Both the position numbers and the translations under genes were made by a program. From Phallusia fumigata (lineage: Eukaryota > Chordata > Ascidiacea > Phlebobranchia > Ascidiidae): DNA of 64,000 nt. The number at the start of each line of letters is the position of its first letter. The first letter of the stretch is position 1. The notes under the pieces were generated by a model. The model did not search any database and was not told the origin of the DNA. It saw only the letters and a list, made by a program, of their open reading frames with translations. The stretch covers positions 1-64,000 of the forward strand of contig QXVZ01032978.1 of NCBI GenBank assembly GCA_008931825.1, given 5' to 3'. Shown here piece after piece: positions 13,101 to 25,570 of this stretch.

Positions 13101-13798
13101 TATTGCCTTGAAAGCTTAAAATGTTGACAGGACAAGTCAAATTCAGCTTGGTCGGTATAGGACTTTGTTTTACTGGTTACTAAATATACCACCTACAATC
13201 TTGCCAATACAATACCTAACACTTTTTGACATGCACTATTGTAAAACAAAAAGTAAGCACTAGACTACAGAAGAGTCGTTAGTTTGACGTTGTATTGCAT
13301 ATGCTGAACTGTTGGAACTTGCAAACATAAACTTATCGGGGAAATGAGTCACAATCTAAACGTGACAGTTAAGTTGGGATGAGAGGTTTGTCGGATACAA
13401 AGTAAACCAGGAACTGACGCTGCATGCATGGAATGCCAACTTACTTGGTTGTCATTCGTCAAGTTGCTTAAGTAAATGTAATTATAAATTTCTAACCGAC
13501 TGGGTTTGTAATATCGCACAATTCACTGTTCTAGGCTTCCGACAAACTACATCGCTGTCTAATGGCAGCGGTTTGCTGACATAAAGCAGTGCACATGAAC
13601 AGCACCCAAGCGTAAATTGGCTGACCGAAAGTACTAAATATCCAGCTATTCCGGAAGCATTTCAGCATTTTAACTGTTGTGCTGGGCTCGGTCGACTGTC
13701 AACATTGTAGATTGCAACAATTGCAGAAACTGGCCTCAAAACACACCAGGAATAACTGCCGTAGGCGAAACTGCAAGCAGTAATTGATTTATGTACAC
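10153..13798. other. Gene-poor interval
   Basis: No frame here has a recognisable domain or a coherent set of exons. It is AT-rich intergenic sequence between the raftlin 5' side and LSM12. No tRNA, simple array or transposon end was recognised. Confidence 0.45.
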
Positions 13799-15327
13799 AT
13801 GGTTCCGCACTCGGTAGCTGTACAATGAAACTACCCCCGTGGGGTTTGAAGGAAGTAGGCGAAACGCCCTCCTGGTGATGTCACAACTTTTCCCCGAGTC
13901 GACGGTTTAAGTGATACAACTGGTGCAAAAGTGCACGTTGCTTGAATAATTTATGGAAAAAGGCGATTTCTTTAGGTCTTGGCGGCTGCCTGCATTCGAA
14001 TGCACCAATTTTGTGTAGTTTTTCAAACAACAAAAGCTTTGTTTGCTCAGTTATAAAGTTAGTCATGACAAAACAAATACTTTCTAAAACCTAATGGTGC
14101 TGTTTGCTACAAGTTTTTGGTAAATATAGCATGTCCTAAACACACCCCTCTTCGCTAAGCAGCAAATGTCTGAAATCCATCGATTCTTGCCACGTGTTTT
14201 CGCTTACAATCTCTCAAACCTATTGCCAAGTCTGGTGTAGCAAAATGCCGACAGCGTTATTGCTGTGCAAATTAAGCATTAGCCAAAGGCAAAGTTTAAC
14301 CTTCAACGCAAAACTGCGCCAAATTAAGTACGTGGTTTTCTCTAGCGAACTAGCGCTTTATTGAACTTTGTACGTAGCACCTCTCACCTCAGTTAGTGCA
14401 GTTCGCAAGGGCAAATACTGTTAATTCAATCTGCACACTACTTACATTTTCAAACGTATACTACTGTGTTTATAACGTTTTTTGAACATATGTTCCTCCT
14501 AATTTAGTTTATAGCAACCAGTATTCACATTTACACAAACAGACACATTATTAAAGGCATTTTNATGGTTCCGCACTCGGTAGCTGTACAATGAAACTAC
14601 CCCCGTGGGGTTTGAAGGAAGTAGGCGAAACGCCCTCCTGGTGATGTCACAACTTTTCCCCGAGTTGACGGTTTAAGTGATACAACTGGTGCAAAAGTGC
14701 ACGTTGCTTAAATAATTCATGAAAAAAGGCGATTTCTTTAAGCCTTGGCGGCTGCCTGCATTCGAAAGCACCAAATTTGTGTAGTTTTTCAAACAACAAA
14801 TGCTTTGTTTGCTCAGTTAAAGTTAGTCAAGACACAACAGAACCTTTCTAAAACATAATGGTGCTGTTTGCTACAAGTCTTTGGTACATATAGCATAACC
14901 TAAACACAACCCTCTTCGCTAAACAGCAAATGCTTGAAATCCATCGATTCTTGCCACGTGTTTTCGCTTACAATCTCCCAAATCTGTTGCCAAGTCCGGT
15001 GTAGCAAAATGCCGACAGCGTTATTGCTGTGCAAATTAAGCATTAGCCAAAGGCAAAGTTTAACCTTCAACGCCAAACTGCGCCAAATTAAGTACGTGGT
15101 TTACTCCAGCGAACTAGCGCTTTATTGAACTTTGTACGTAGCACCTCTTACCTCAGTTAGTGCAGTTCGCAACGCCAAATACTGTTAATTCAATCTGCAC
15201 ACTACTTACATTTTCAAACGTACACTACTGCGTTTATAACGTTTTTTGAACATATGTTCCTCCTAATTTAGTTTATAGCAACCAGTATTCACATTTACAC
15301 AAACAGACACATTATTAAAGGCATTTT
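13799..15327. other. Haplotype pair joined by N 14564
   Basis: Bases 13799-14563 recur after the N as 14565 to about 15327 with a few percent differences. The first copy ends exactly at the N and the second starts there, as with two overlapping contigs from different haplotypes. No coding content was recognised in either copy. Confidence 0.8.
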
Positions 15328-18300
15328 TTATACGGCCAAATTATCATGTTACATTTTTGTTGCTGTATAGCCTGATGACACACCCATGTGAATACAAGGA
15401 TGAATAAAACTACTGATTAATTTGGTTTGTTTACGGCCTCCGACCCTTACAAGTCCTTTGGGACACGGTGGAAACGTCTTCGCCAGACCAAAACAAATCG
15501 TCGGTGTCGATTTTGTAAAAAATAAACCAAAGTGGTTTACATTTCCTGTCTTAAAACGCACAGCAACACAAATAGCTTCTCGGAGGTAAAACATTACATG
15601 CTCACAATAAAAAAAAGTTTTGAGCACCATACTTTGCTGTTGTACTCATAAGCGCTAGTAAAACGTACGACTTAAATTGGGTTTACAACAGTGATTCATA
15701 AAGAAAACTGTGCTAATGAACCCTTAAAGCTGAAAAACTTGAGAGGACACAAGGCAGGAAAAATAAACCTGAAAAGACAGTGTCTGTGGTTTTTGTAACC
15801 CTAACTTGGCCTAATCCATCCACTGTTTCCAAACAATGTCTCAGCACCTGCACTTGCTATAAAGTTTACCTAACTGTCACCCAACAAATACCCATTGACC
15901 TCAAATTCAACACTTACGCTCTAATTCAGCTAATTAATAAATAATTAACTATTTACTAATTGGCTGTTAACGCAGCGCATGCATGCTGCTCAGCCACTGT
16001 AGGCAACTTCCACAACCAACCTTCCACAACCAAACCTTGCTCCTTTTTTGGAAATTTACTCCTTTTATTCTCTTATATTATCCCAAAGAGAAACGGCGCA
16101 TTGTGACACGACAAAACACATTGCGCCAATTTCCTGACTCTGCGAAAAGAATCGCTGCCCGAGGCACGCCATGCCGCTTCAGTGCAGCAAAATTGCTAAA
16201 ACACAAATCTTTTTTGTTCATTTTTTATGCATCTAGCCAAGATGCCAAGCCGTCAATTCGACAGACAGAGGAAGCTAACTGGTGTTAAACATGTGAAGTA
16301 AGATAAGAGGACACCAACCTCGCACTACGTGCGGACTATATGACAACGGTATTTACACTCAAACCGAAATTGGAAGGTGGAAATGCGTTTGTTTCTTGTA
16401 AAAACACTAAGGCAGTGGGTCACAAATGAAACAGTGTCCACCCACCTGTATATATTTCCTTTTCTAAAAGATAAATACCTAAAAATGTGTCGCGACAAAA
16501 CCTTTTGTGGGCGCCTTGAGTCTTCTATTATACATGTTTTGTTGACTGGTAGGCTACTGCGCCCAGTAAAGGGAAAGTAGATGTACGCCTCTCTTTGGTT
16601 GGAATCGATTTGCATTTTGTGTGTTCGTTTGTTCGAATTTGAAAAGCATCGAACAAAACAAACCCACACAAGTTCGTGCGTCAGTCGGTGAATAGTTTCA
16701 CGTTGATAATTCACTTCCACCCAGGATGTGACGCAAACGCAAAAAACGAAAACCCTAAACCAGACCGAGTGCAAGCGCATTAGTAACTTCCAGTACACAA
16801 GAGGGCATACCAACTACCTTTCGTCGCTGTGTAATAAAAGTACTGCATGAAATATAGGCTACCATCAGACAACTGGATATGCGAAAAACTGTTACTTTAA
16901 ATTTAAGTTTAAAACATTTAATCAAAAACTCTTGATTAAATAAAACATGACGATATATTACTACCTATTAGAGCCTGCATATTTATGAATAAAAAGACAC
17001 CGAAACTAGTTTGACTAGCCTGTATGTTGCTTCAACTAGATACTGGCTTCTATACATTTCAAATCGTTTTTAATCAGGCTTGACTGACACGAACGCACAG
17101 CCCACAACTAGTCAAGAATTTCGAGGAAACGCCGCTATTCTTTTAACTGCATCAGTGTCTGCATTTTAGCTCAAGCGTTATAGTTTTCATTTCGTGGAAA
17201 AGGTAAAGAAGGCATTCAGAATCCTCTACGTGTAGCAACCAGCGCATAGTCAGGTAATACGAGTATTTCTGTTTGATCTGACGCTGTTGTACACATTCCT
17301 CAACCCTACACCTCTATTACCTGATCTATTTGAACAGATATGTTTGTAAACGTGTCTAGCTGTCCCTTATCCTCAGGACATTAAAACACCATAGGTTTTT
17401 TTTCACTGCATTTAGAAAAATTTAACTTTTTACCGCGCTTCTATTAGTGAATTTTTATCCAACATGAACTTCCCCGATGGGTTAAGAGGAGTAGTAGACA
17501 GAAACTGCAATCGATAGTAGAATAGCTAGCAATTAGCCCCAGTCACAACGACCGGGGTTGATGTAGGCGCGAATAGGGCACCGCTTGTACCAGTAAGCGT
17601 GAAAATCAGCAAGCTGTCGTTCAAATGAGGAAAGGGGAAACGTCTCACTACTGTGCTTGACAATCTGCAGGAGAGGAATGCGATTATGTGACAGCTGTGT
17701 TCTTCCTACACCTTCAAGCACATAGAAATGAAAGGAAATGTTTTTATACACGGCTTCCCAAATCAACTGAAGGTGCTGGATGTCGAATCTGGGGTGTTGA
17801 TTAAATACATCAACTACTTAAATCTATGATCATTTCTATCAAAGGTATATTAGCGCCATGGGCGCAGGCAGAAAATTTTCCAGGAGGGGCAAATATTTAT
17901 ACATACATACTTTTTAATTGATGAGATTTTTTTGGTAGAACATATATAAATTAAAAAATAAAGTTTACGGAATTCCAGGAGGGGGCAAGTGCCCTCTTTT
18001 GCCCCTACGTGCCGGCCCCCATGATTAGCGAAGAAATCGTCTTGAATAACTGGTGCTTAACAGACTATTCCAGTTTCGGGTATACTGTATTAGAGCAGAA
18101 GCTGAGTTCAGTGTGTTGTAGGCTTCAGTTCTATTATGGAACTATTGCTGTTGATACCGTCCTGAACAACGCGCAGGTTTTTTGAATATATATTTGCTAT
18201 CCACTGCTTAGCGCCAACATGCGGATAGTTTGTTTTATCATGACGGCCACTAAATCCTTGTCCATTAAACTTTCGTGACTGGCACGTTGACAGCACCTGA

Positions 18301-18894
18301 AAGTGAAAAATTTTCGCGAAAATTCTTGACACGCTTTTGGCAAAGTTTAATTGCATAAAAACTTCTCATCTATAGCCTCACAATATTGACAAACAATTTT
18401 CATTGTGAAGTATCAACGAAGGAGAGAATTTCATCTAAGGGTTTTGTTTGGGGTAAAAAAATGCCTACAGCAACAATCTAGTTACAAAATTGTCAAATCT
18501 GATGAACACAAGGTTGAAAAATAAATCTTCAATTCAATGTCAGTTTTCTTTCACAAATTCGACGCAATAGACATGACACTCCATGGCATCCTTGTTACCC
18601 GATAAATAAGTAGTTTCAATACAACAACAATAATTGAAACCATATGTTGACAGAATGACAGTAATATTTGAAAACTTGCCCAAACTTCTCGACTACCAAT
18701 CAATGTTGTGACAAACAATTATGAATTTGTGAAAACTAATGATGCTGTAGGCATAGACCATAAACTTCGGTCTCCAATACTACGGTCTGTTTGTTTGTTT
18801 TTTCATTATGCCCAACTGCTGGTATAATCTTAATGATTTCCTACAGTATATTTTCACACAATTGTTCTCTTTAAAAATAAAAATAAAACAAGTG
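15328..18894. other. Gene-poor interval with one small transposon
   Basis: The longer frames (15349-15630, 16325-16813, 17533-17766, all minus) show no domain, composition or splice context suggesting a gene. The only feature identified is the miniature element at 17856-18023. Confidence 0.4.
17856..18023. mobile_element. 168-bp MITE with 7-bp target duplication
   Basis: The ends form an imperfect terminal inverted repeat: CATGGGCGCAGGCA on the left, and CATGGGGGCCGGCA when the right end is reverse-complemented. The flanks attagcg at 17849-17855 and 18024-18030 match exactly. There is no coding capacity, so it is a non-autonomous DNA transposon. The superfamily is not assigned. Confidence 0.75.
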
Positions 18895-21483
18895 TTATGT
18901 TTTTTCTGTGGATTGTGATTGTGATCTCAACCTTTCTTCTTTGTGAAATTTTTCAACCTGAAAAGAAGCACACAAATGTTAAACCATGCAAAAATAAACA
19001 AAACACACTTTGAAATAATTAAGAACGAGGATTTAAGAAGGCCTGCCCAGCATTTAGGTGTTAAAGTTGTTACAGGTCACAAAGGTTTTTTCAAAATCAA
19101 ATACCATACCAGTTCAATTACAATATTTTCATTGTGACTTTAGAAATTGAGTTGATAATGAGGCATGAGTTGATGAGTCACACAGTTTTGCGAACTGGTA
19201 TGCATTTATACCAAATTTAAAAAAAGTTTATATTCTTAAAGCATTTGGTATGTGAGTTTTTGATTAGCATTTCTACAACAGAAACAACTGCTATAATGTT
19301 GGTTTTTTTATTGCAAATATGCCCAAGCCTTCTAACAATTATGTTAAAAAAAATTTAAAAAGTTTGCTCTTAGTCCACCCAAAACAACCTTGTGGACTGC
19401 GGAGTTAGCAGATTTCATGAAATGCAACAATTTGAAAGCAAAGCTTATTAGGACAATTTGTCACAACCAAATACATGACAAGCACATGTTGCAGCAGTGA
19501 CAGGGCCTGCAATGTGCACCAATCTGATTTACATTGTTTTTAATTAATACATAAAATGGGAAAGCTGTAGTGAAGTGGAAATCCCTACAGTGGTAGATAA
19601 AATATTTGTTTAAATCTACCAACACCTTTGAGCATCAAAACCTACCAATAAGTTTACTGCTTAAGACAGCTTTTTTATTTTCTTTTTGAGAAATGACTTC
19701 TTATGTTTACCTTCGACCCAAATGGGTAGTTTTCAATGTAATCCTTATGTAGGGTTTAACAAACAAATTTGGAAACAAATAAATCAAAGCCAATTTGTCG
19801 AAATAAATCTTGTCATAATTCAAACAGAACTTACGAGTTCTTTTACATAGACAAGACAACGCTTAGAAGCAGCAGTGGTTTTCACATCTTTTTCAAGACA
19901 GTTTTCTGGCTTGTATGGGGGCTTAATTAAAACTTGATCCATGATGTCAATATTTTGATCCACCAAAGAACATTCTTCAAAACTACAGGAAAAATGGAGA
20001 AAAAATTTATGATGTAAAAAAATATAATATGGGCATATTTATAGTGATTGTATCAAAACAGAACAGTGCTCTATGATCATCAAAATAGTCCTAGTCTTTT
20101 CAAGATATAATAAGGACTATTTAAAAAAATACAAAGCTTTACTGTTTACACCAAAATCAAAACTTACAGATTTTTAACAGATAAATAAAGCTGTAATCCC
20201 TCTTTACTGAAGCCTGCCTTCAGAGCCTTTGCCAATTTATTCTTCAGTTCAACTTCACTCTTGTATCTTTTTAAAAGCTGACAGGACACAACAGAAAGAG
20301 ATGTAACAAAAGTACTAAATATGTGAACATTATTACACAATGACATAAAAATATATTAAGTAAATCATAGGCGAAAATACACCAAAACAAATCATTGTTA
20401 TGTTTTTTACCTTTTGGTGGTTAAGTGATGATAATGGAGGGATAGGGCCATCAGAACAATCTTTGATAACTTCAACATCCTTCATAAAATCCATGTTTAG
20501 CTGAGCTACATTGCTAAGCTCTGGTTTACCACTTGATGATGGTTGTTCTGTAAAAGTATCAGGTTAATATTGACTTGCAAGGTGCTGTGTTTGTCTTAAG
20601 TTGAGCATGACAATTCTCTTCACAAAAATATGTCGATTTTGTGATTTATTGCAACCTACTAAATTATATGTAACAGAACCCAAAGTTGTTTTACAGGGGG
20701 AAAAAATTCAGACCTATTGCTAAAAATTGGGGACCAAGCTGCTGGTACAATATTTTTTTAAAACATATATTTTAAAGTTGGGTTAAATCAGGGGTCTCAA
20801 ACATGCAGTCCGCCATGTCTTTTTGTGCGACCTGGGAAGCATTTTTAAATTTCAAGTGATTTGTTTTACCATGCAAGGTTTTAAGGGAGAAAGGTGTACT
20901 AGCCCTTACTGTTAAGAACCAACTATTGCGATTGTTGCATTACTGAAGTGCCATTTTCCCTTGAAAATAGGTCTCTAAACATCGCAGCTGACTCTTACAC
21001 TTTGCTATATTTCTGTTTATCAGCTTGTTTTTGTCAGATAGCTGTATCCAAAAAATTGAAACGGCGTGCAAATAACCCAAGCACAGTAATATACTGATAA
21101 AAGAGCAACACAATGTTTGACATTTGCAAAATTACTGAAGACATTTCAGTTTGAAACCCCTGGCTTAAATGATTAAAAGGAACAATACTTTCAAGTTTGT
21201 CTGCAAAATGCAAGGTTCTATCTTTTATCACAAATTATTATTATCTCTTTGTAGAAACTGTTGCAATAATAATACATTAAACTTTGCTACTTAAAGGAAA
21301 CAACAGCAGTGAAAGAACATACAACAAAAACTTACTAAGCAACAGAATTTTCGTTTCATAATCAAATGCTAAAACTTCTCCCTGAAATACGTCTTCATGG
21401 CAACTTATGCATTTTACAATGCTACCAGGGTAGAAGTAGTCGTTATTTGACGGGCAGGTTGCCGCCATTACTTTGTCTTGCAT
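18895..21483 (-). CDS. LSM12: LSM12 homologue, five exons
   Basis: LSM12 has an N-terminal LSm-like RNA-binding fold and a C-terminal anticodon-binding-like (AD) domain. In vertebrates it is linked to ataxin-2 complexes and to NAADP-dependent calcium release. Exons: 21483-21336, 20547-20411, 20277-20168, 19982-19835, 18957-18895. Phases agree and the protein is 201 aa, against about 195 in human. Family landmarks seen: VFQGEVLAFDYETK in exon 1, SSSGKP opening exon 2, PPLSSLN ending exon 2, SKEGLQLY in exon 3, IKPPYKPENC in exon 4, and VEKFHKEE opening the short last exon. The first Met is at 21483; a second Met five residues later would match the human N-terminus more closely. Intron 1 carries a hAT-type miniature element. 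The gene is head to head with DTD2, about 550 bp apart. Confidence 0.96.
20789..21162. mobile_element. hAT-type MITE in LSM12 intron 1
   Basis: It begins CAGGGGTCTCAAAC and ends GTTTGAAACCCCTG, giving inverted terminal repeats. The 8-bp flanks ggttaaat and gcttaaat differ at one base, as expected of an aged hAT target duplication. No coding sequence is present. It is 374 bp long. Confidence 0.75.
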
Positions 21484-22039
21484 TCGTAAATGTTGCCGAT
21501 AACAGGTCCCTTATCTCAACAGGTATACTGGTAATTACGTTCACATGTACAGCTTGTCGACTGTTGTTGGTTTAGTTTGACTATACGAGTTGAGGACCAC
21601 GTGCTGTTTAAACAGTATAACTCGATAAATCACCTTAGCAACAAAATAGATGTTTTCGGTAGGATTTGAAAGGCTAAAAACACAAAAAATGAACAATTTT
21701 CACACTCCTTGCGCAATTGGGTTAACAACGTTTTTGCAACAAACGCCGGTAAACGAAAAAAGCGTGAGGTGAAGAATCAACAAGGATTGTGGTTCACAAC
21801 GGTTGAATCGTGCGATCCAACGGCAATCGACAAAAATTGTACTTTTAAGGCATGTGTTTTGATAAACAGAAGTCTAGTATCCTTACAGTAAAATTAGTTC
21901 TTTGTGTTTGCAGTGCCTAAACGGAATTTCATTGTTTTTGTTAGTGGAAATAACTTTTAATATAGAGAGTACTTCATGTGTTTCACAAAATTGTATCCAC
22001 TTACAACATTTCACTTTATTTACGGAACTTTTTGACGGA
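21484..22039. promoter_or_regulatory. Shared head-to-head promoter interval of LSM12 and DTD2
   Basis: The two start codons diverge from this 556-bp interval and no other gene fits between them. It must hold both 5' UTRs and core promoters. No TATA box or initiator is obvious enough to place, so a bidirectional promoter is inferred from layout alone. Confidence 0.5.
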
Positions 22040-22510
22040 ATGTCGCAGTCAACATTGGCCAAAGTAGTGCTACAGCAATGCATCTCTGCTCGTTTGCAAA
22101 TTAGGCCTGTCGAAAAGGACGTCGAAGCTGAATTTGTTGACATTGGTCGAGGACTCGTCGCGTATGTTTGCTTCATGAAAGATGCCACAGACGAGACCGT
22201 AGAGAAAATGTGCAATATTGTAACAAACGTAAAACTCAGTCGCGATAGCGAAGGGAAACTGAAGTCTGTTGTCGATGTTAATGGTGACATACTAGTTGTC
22301 CCGCAGGCAACATTGGGAGGAAAATTGAAAGGAAAAAGCATGCAGTATCACAAAAACATTGAGAAGCAACATGGATATACATTGTACCAGAAGTTTGTTT
22401 CTTTGTTGTGCAAAACGACCAGTGCCCAGGTAAAAAGTGGAACATATGGTAATCTACAAGTTCTAAGCATTGACACCAATGGTCCTTATACACATACAAT
22501 TGATATTTAA
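22040..22510 (+). CDS. DTD2: D-aminoacyl-tRNA deacylase 2 (animal ATD type)
   Basis: DTD2/ATD is a tRNA-editing deacylase. It hydrolyses mischarged aminoacyl-tRNA, notably L-alanyl-tRNA(Thr), in the cytosol. This is a single-exon gene of 156 aa with collinear similarity to human DTD2 along its length: LQQCISARLQIRP near the start, RGLVAYVCF at about 37-45, PQATLGG at 88-94, MQYHKN at 101-106, and GTYGN then NGPYTH near the C-terminus. PQAT in place of the SQFT of canonical DTD, together with the NGP at 147-149 (the Gly-transPro motif of ATD), assigns it to DTD2 rather than DTD1. The Met at 22040 aligns with the family start. The in-frame upstream Met at 21902 would add a tail with no family similarity. 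It is shorter than the human protein at an insertion before the GTYGN motif. It converges with the MAL-like gene downstream. Confidence 0.96.
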   Translation: MSQSTLAKVVLQQCISARLQIRPVEKDVEAEFVDIGRGLVAYVCFMKDATDETVEKMCNIVTNVKLSRDSEGKLKSVVDVNGDILVVPQATLGGKLKGKSMQYHKNIEKQHGYTLYQKFVSLLCKTTSAQVKSGTYGNLQVLSIDTNGPYTHTIDI

Positions 22511-23256
22511 TGATAGTAATACCTTCACTCTGGAATTGGCGCTTGCATCACTAAGCAACATACTGATTTGTTTGATGTGTTGGTGGCCTGCACATATTCT
22601 TCACAAACATTTTTGTAAAGTACAACTAAATAAACCTGATTACAAATTGCTTTACCTAACGCTGTGCAAGGTCACTGCATACTGTTAGTGACTAATTGAT
22701 ACTGTCACATTACATTTTAGTGGTTGCATTGCTTGCAGGTAAACAAAAGGATTTTAATTGAAAAAACACATAAAATTAATGTCTGGCTTTGAAAAACATA
22801 CACAATTAGGACATAGAACTAGTGCATTAGTAAAAACACAAATAAAACAGTATTAAGACACAGCATAATATAAGAGTTGGTTTAAGGCATAATAGTAACA
22901 TTAGCACCATTGAAGAACCAAAATAAAGGCACAAATATACACCAATGGTATAAATGTATCATCACTTACATGATATTTTTGTTATATATTTGAGTGCATG
23001 TACTAGCGTGCAAAAGTTAAAAAAGACACAAATTTGTTACCAGAAATACATGAAATCACAATTTCTTAAAAAAGGAATAGTTTTTTAGAAAGTTTATAAT
23101 GTGTGACAAGTTTACAAAAAATCATAAACGAAGTGCAAACATGTTAGACTTAAACTGGCAGATTACGAAAAGGGACAAGGGTGATAGCCTGTTTGAAGTA
23201 GCACCTGATTTGGCAAGTATAATTTTTTTCATAAGCACATATTAGCTTATTTATGT

Positions 23257-24161
23257 CTAGGTTGGAACATTTCTTGGATCATTTTCAGATCTTGCCATTT
23301 TGACCTTTCCTGTACGAAATATTACAACTCCATGAGCAATGTATACTCCCATAATAGCAACGCTAAAGATCTGTGGAGATAAAAGTGTATGATTAAAAAA
23401 TTTGGGCATTAACTTTATCATAATCCTGAGAAATACACCTGAAAATTAGTACACACAAATGTAAGTGTATGCAAGCAAATAGGTTTGTTTAATAAACACA
23501 GCAACAGTAACTCTTTGAGGGCCTTGAAGACCATACAACAACAAAAATTGATTCTATTTAAAACAACTTACAGCACATGCCACAAACAAGTTGTATAGAT
23601 TTCCACTATAAAACTTTGTTGCAACGGATGCTGAAATAGCCATTCCAATGAAATGAAAAATTGCACCCAAGATGCAGTTTCCCAATTCCTAAAAAAATGT
23701 TCTTTAGTGTGGTGATGCTGCATTAATGGCTGAATTATGTACATCATATTTACTTCATGTGTAGCTAGATATTCAACCTACCAATATTTTCCATGGCAAA
23801 CATGCACAAATTGAGGCATTGTATAGTTTGCATATGTACAAAAACCCAACAAAAAGTAGGGTTACACAACTGTAAGCACTTGAAAAACTGACATAACCCA
23901 TCTCTAGTGATGCTGCATACAACCAAAAATTGCTGGCTGAACATAAAATCACCAGGATGAGACTCAGAATCTGTAACAGAGTAATATAAGACAACAACAT
24001 ATGTAAGGATTTTTACATTAGGAATAAATACAAATAAGCAATTAGCAACAACTTGTAGTTACAAACAAAAACATACTTACAAAAAGAACTGTTGTAAAAA
24101 GGCCATCTCTGGAGGTAAAGCAGTGTAAATCTAATCCAACAGAACTGTCGTCGTGTGGCAT
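23257..24161 (-). CDS. MAL/plasmolipin-like four-pass MARVEL protein
   Basis: Exons: 24161-24081, 23970-23782, 23688-23572, 23370-23257, all joining in phase 0. The product is 166 aa. Four hydrophobic segments are evident: GLFTTVLF/ILSLILVILC across exons 1-2, YSCVTLLFVGFLYIC, ILGAIFHFIGMAISASVA, and NLFVACA/IFSVAIMGVYIA across exons 3-4. Short hydrophilic N- and C-termini both face the cytosol in the MARVEL arrangement. The last segment, with its HGV(V) after an Ile-rich run, and the third resemble MAL and plasmolipin, which are raft-associated proteins of apical transport and myelin-like membranes. Similarity is at family level only, so no orthologue name is given. CMTM-type MARVEL proteins are the alternative. 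The gene converges with DTD2. Confidence 0.75.
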
Positions 24162-24498
24162 TTTGTCCACTTGAAAAATATTTGGAGATACAACTTCAAA
24201 TTTCCTGCTTTAAAAACATATTTTTTGGGTGTGGAACAAATTACGTTTGTTCACTTTCACTGAAGTCATAGAAATCACAAAACAAGGAGATGCACCAAAA
24301 GTATGTGAAGGAAATTTTCTTTTAATTTAAGCGAAATTTTTAAAAATGTTCAGTTTGTAAATGAGTAGAAAGTCCAATAAAGTAAACAATATTTAATGTC
24401 CGAATAAAACACAGTTACCGTGAGGTTTACGTGAATGTTTGTCTATCCGCTAGGTAGCACACCACATAACATATGCTGATGTGCTAACTTATACCTGG

Positions 24499-24600
24499 GC
24501 GAGCACTTGGTCGAATGGTCTGAGGGGGTCGACCCATATACAGACATAAAAACCTGACCGGGATTAGTTCTCGGGATCGTCCCGGGTTCGAACCCCATGA
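24499..24600 (+). repeat. tRNA-derived SINE-like head
   Basis: An A-box-like stretch (TGGTCGAATGG) lies about 70 bp upstream of a strong B box (GGGTTCGAACCCC), followed by an A-rich run. The spacing and poor stem pairing exclude a working tRNA. A SINE of tRNA origin or a decayed tRNA gene both fit. Confidence 0.5.
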
Positions 24601-24679
24601 AAAAAAGTATTCTCATACCTGTGGGAGGTGTGCGTGCTGGTGTGTGTTTCAGTTTATGACCTGTCGTCAGAAGTGCAGG

Positions 24680-25570
24680 ATGGCTAAGTGTTGATGGATG
24701 ATTTGGGTAGGCAATGTTGCCAAATACTAAAGCGATTTTTCCAGCGATTCCGCATTTATTTGACGGCGATAACACTGAAAATCCGGCAAGGTAAAGAGTT
24801 CTTTGTTGTTACGTGCTCGGGGATTCAGGACAATATATTAACAACAGTTACAAGTTTGAAGAGGACGCTGAACTGCGCTTTGTTAGTATTGTTCAGTCTT
24901 TTTGCTCCCCAAGACGTAGCGAAATGCATACAAGGTTCATGTTTTTTACTCGTGCTCATAGGCGTGGCGAAACGTGTAAAAATGTTAACTGATGTAAAAA
25001 AGATGGCTGCTATATGTAAATTTGGAAATCTGATAGACCCACTAGTAGACTACGTGATAGGTTGGTATGAGGAATTTTATGTGACAAAAGTCGAAAATGT
25101 CTTCTAAGCGAAGAAGAATTAACTTTGTAGAAGGCCATAAAATGTGAACAAGTCGGTCTTATCGCAAATCAAGCAGGATGTGTTGATGAAATCTAAAAGC
25201 ACTTTTAGGCAGTTTCGGGGACTTCCTTCGGGGTTAGCTAACCGCGTTCCATGTCGCCCTTCCCAGCCACGAAACACGCAAGTAATTTGCAGCAATTTTA
25301 GATTGTTCCATCAAAGGCAGTGTCCTGCCTGGAGAAAGACTTGCTGCCGGTGCCAATTAAGAAAGAACAAATTTCGCCAGAAGGTGTTTAAATTTTGGTC
25401 AGCACCATTGAGGAATTTTGGTACCGTCAGTGCATGTGAGACTAAAGATTTGACAATAAAGGTGACCATTAATGGTTACGAGCACCTGTTTAAGGTTGAC
25501 ACTGGAGCCCAACGATTTAACAAACGATTGCGACGATATACCGCGTCATCATCGGTTTCGACAACGTAAG
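24680..25570 (+). mobile_element. Fossil of a Ty3/gypsy-type LTR retroelement (gag-protease part)
   Basis: Plus-strand frames here hold a gag-like region, a cysteine-rich zinc-knuckle-like stretch near 25320-25380, and an aspartic-protease signature (VDTGA) near 25500. This order is typical of Ty3/gypsy elements. Reverse transcriptase, integrase and LTRs were not recognised, so it is a partial, clearly broken copy with several breaks. It looks old relative to neighbouring genes, although its age cannot be measured here. Confidence 0.55.

Noticed and set aside
15349-15630. 93-aa minus-strand frame with a GTAAGG donor-like site
   Set aside because: No partner exons with compatible phase were found and no family was recognised.
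16325-16813. 162-aa minus-strand frame
   Set aside because: No domain, no sensible hydrophobic pattern and no matching exon nearby; treated as chance.
21902-22039. Upstream extension of DTD2
   Set aside because: The added 46 residues have no similarity to the family and the Met at 22040 aligns with the known N-terminus.
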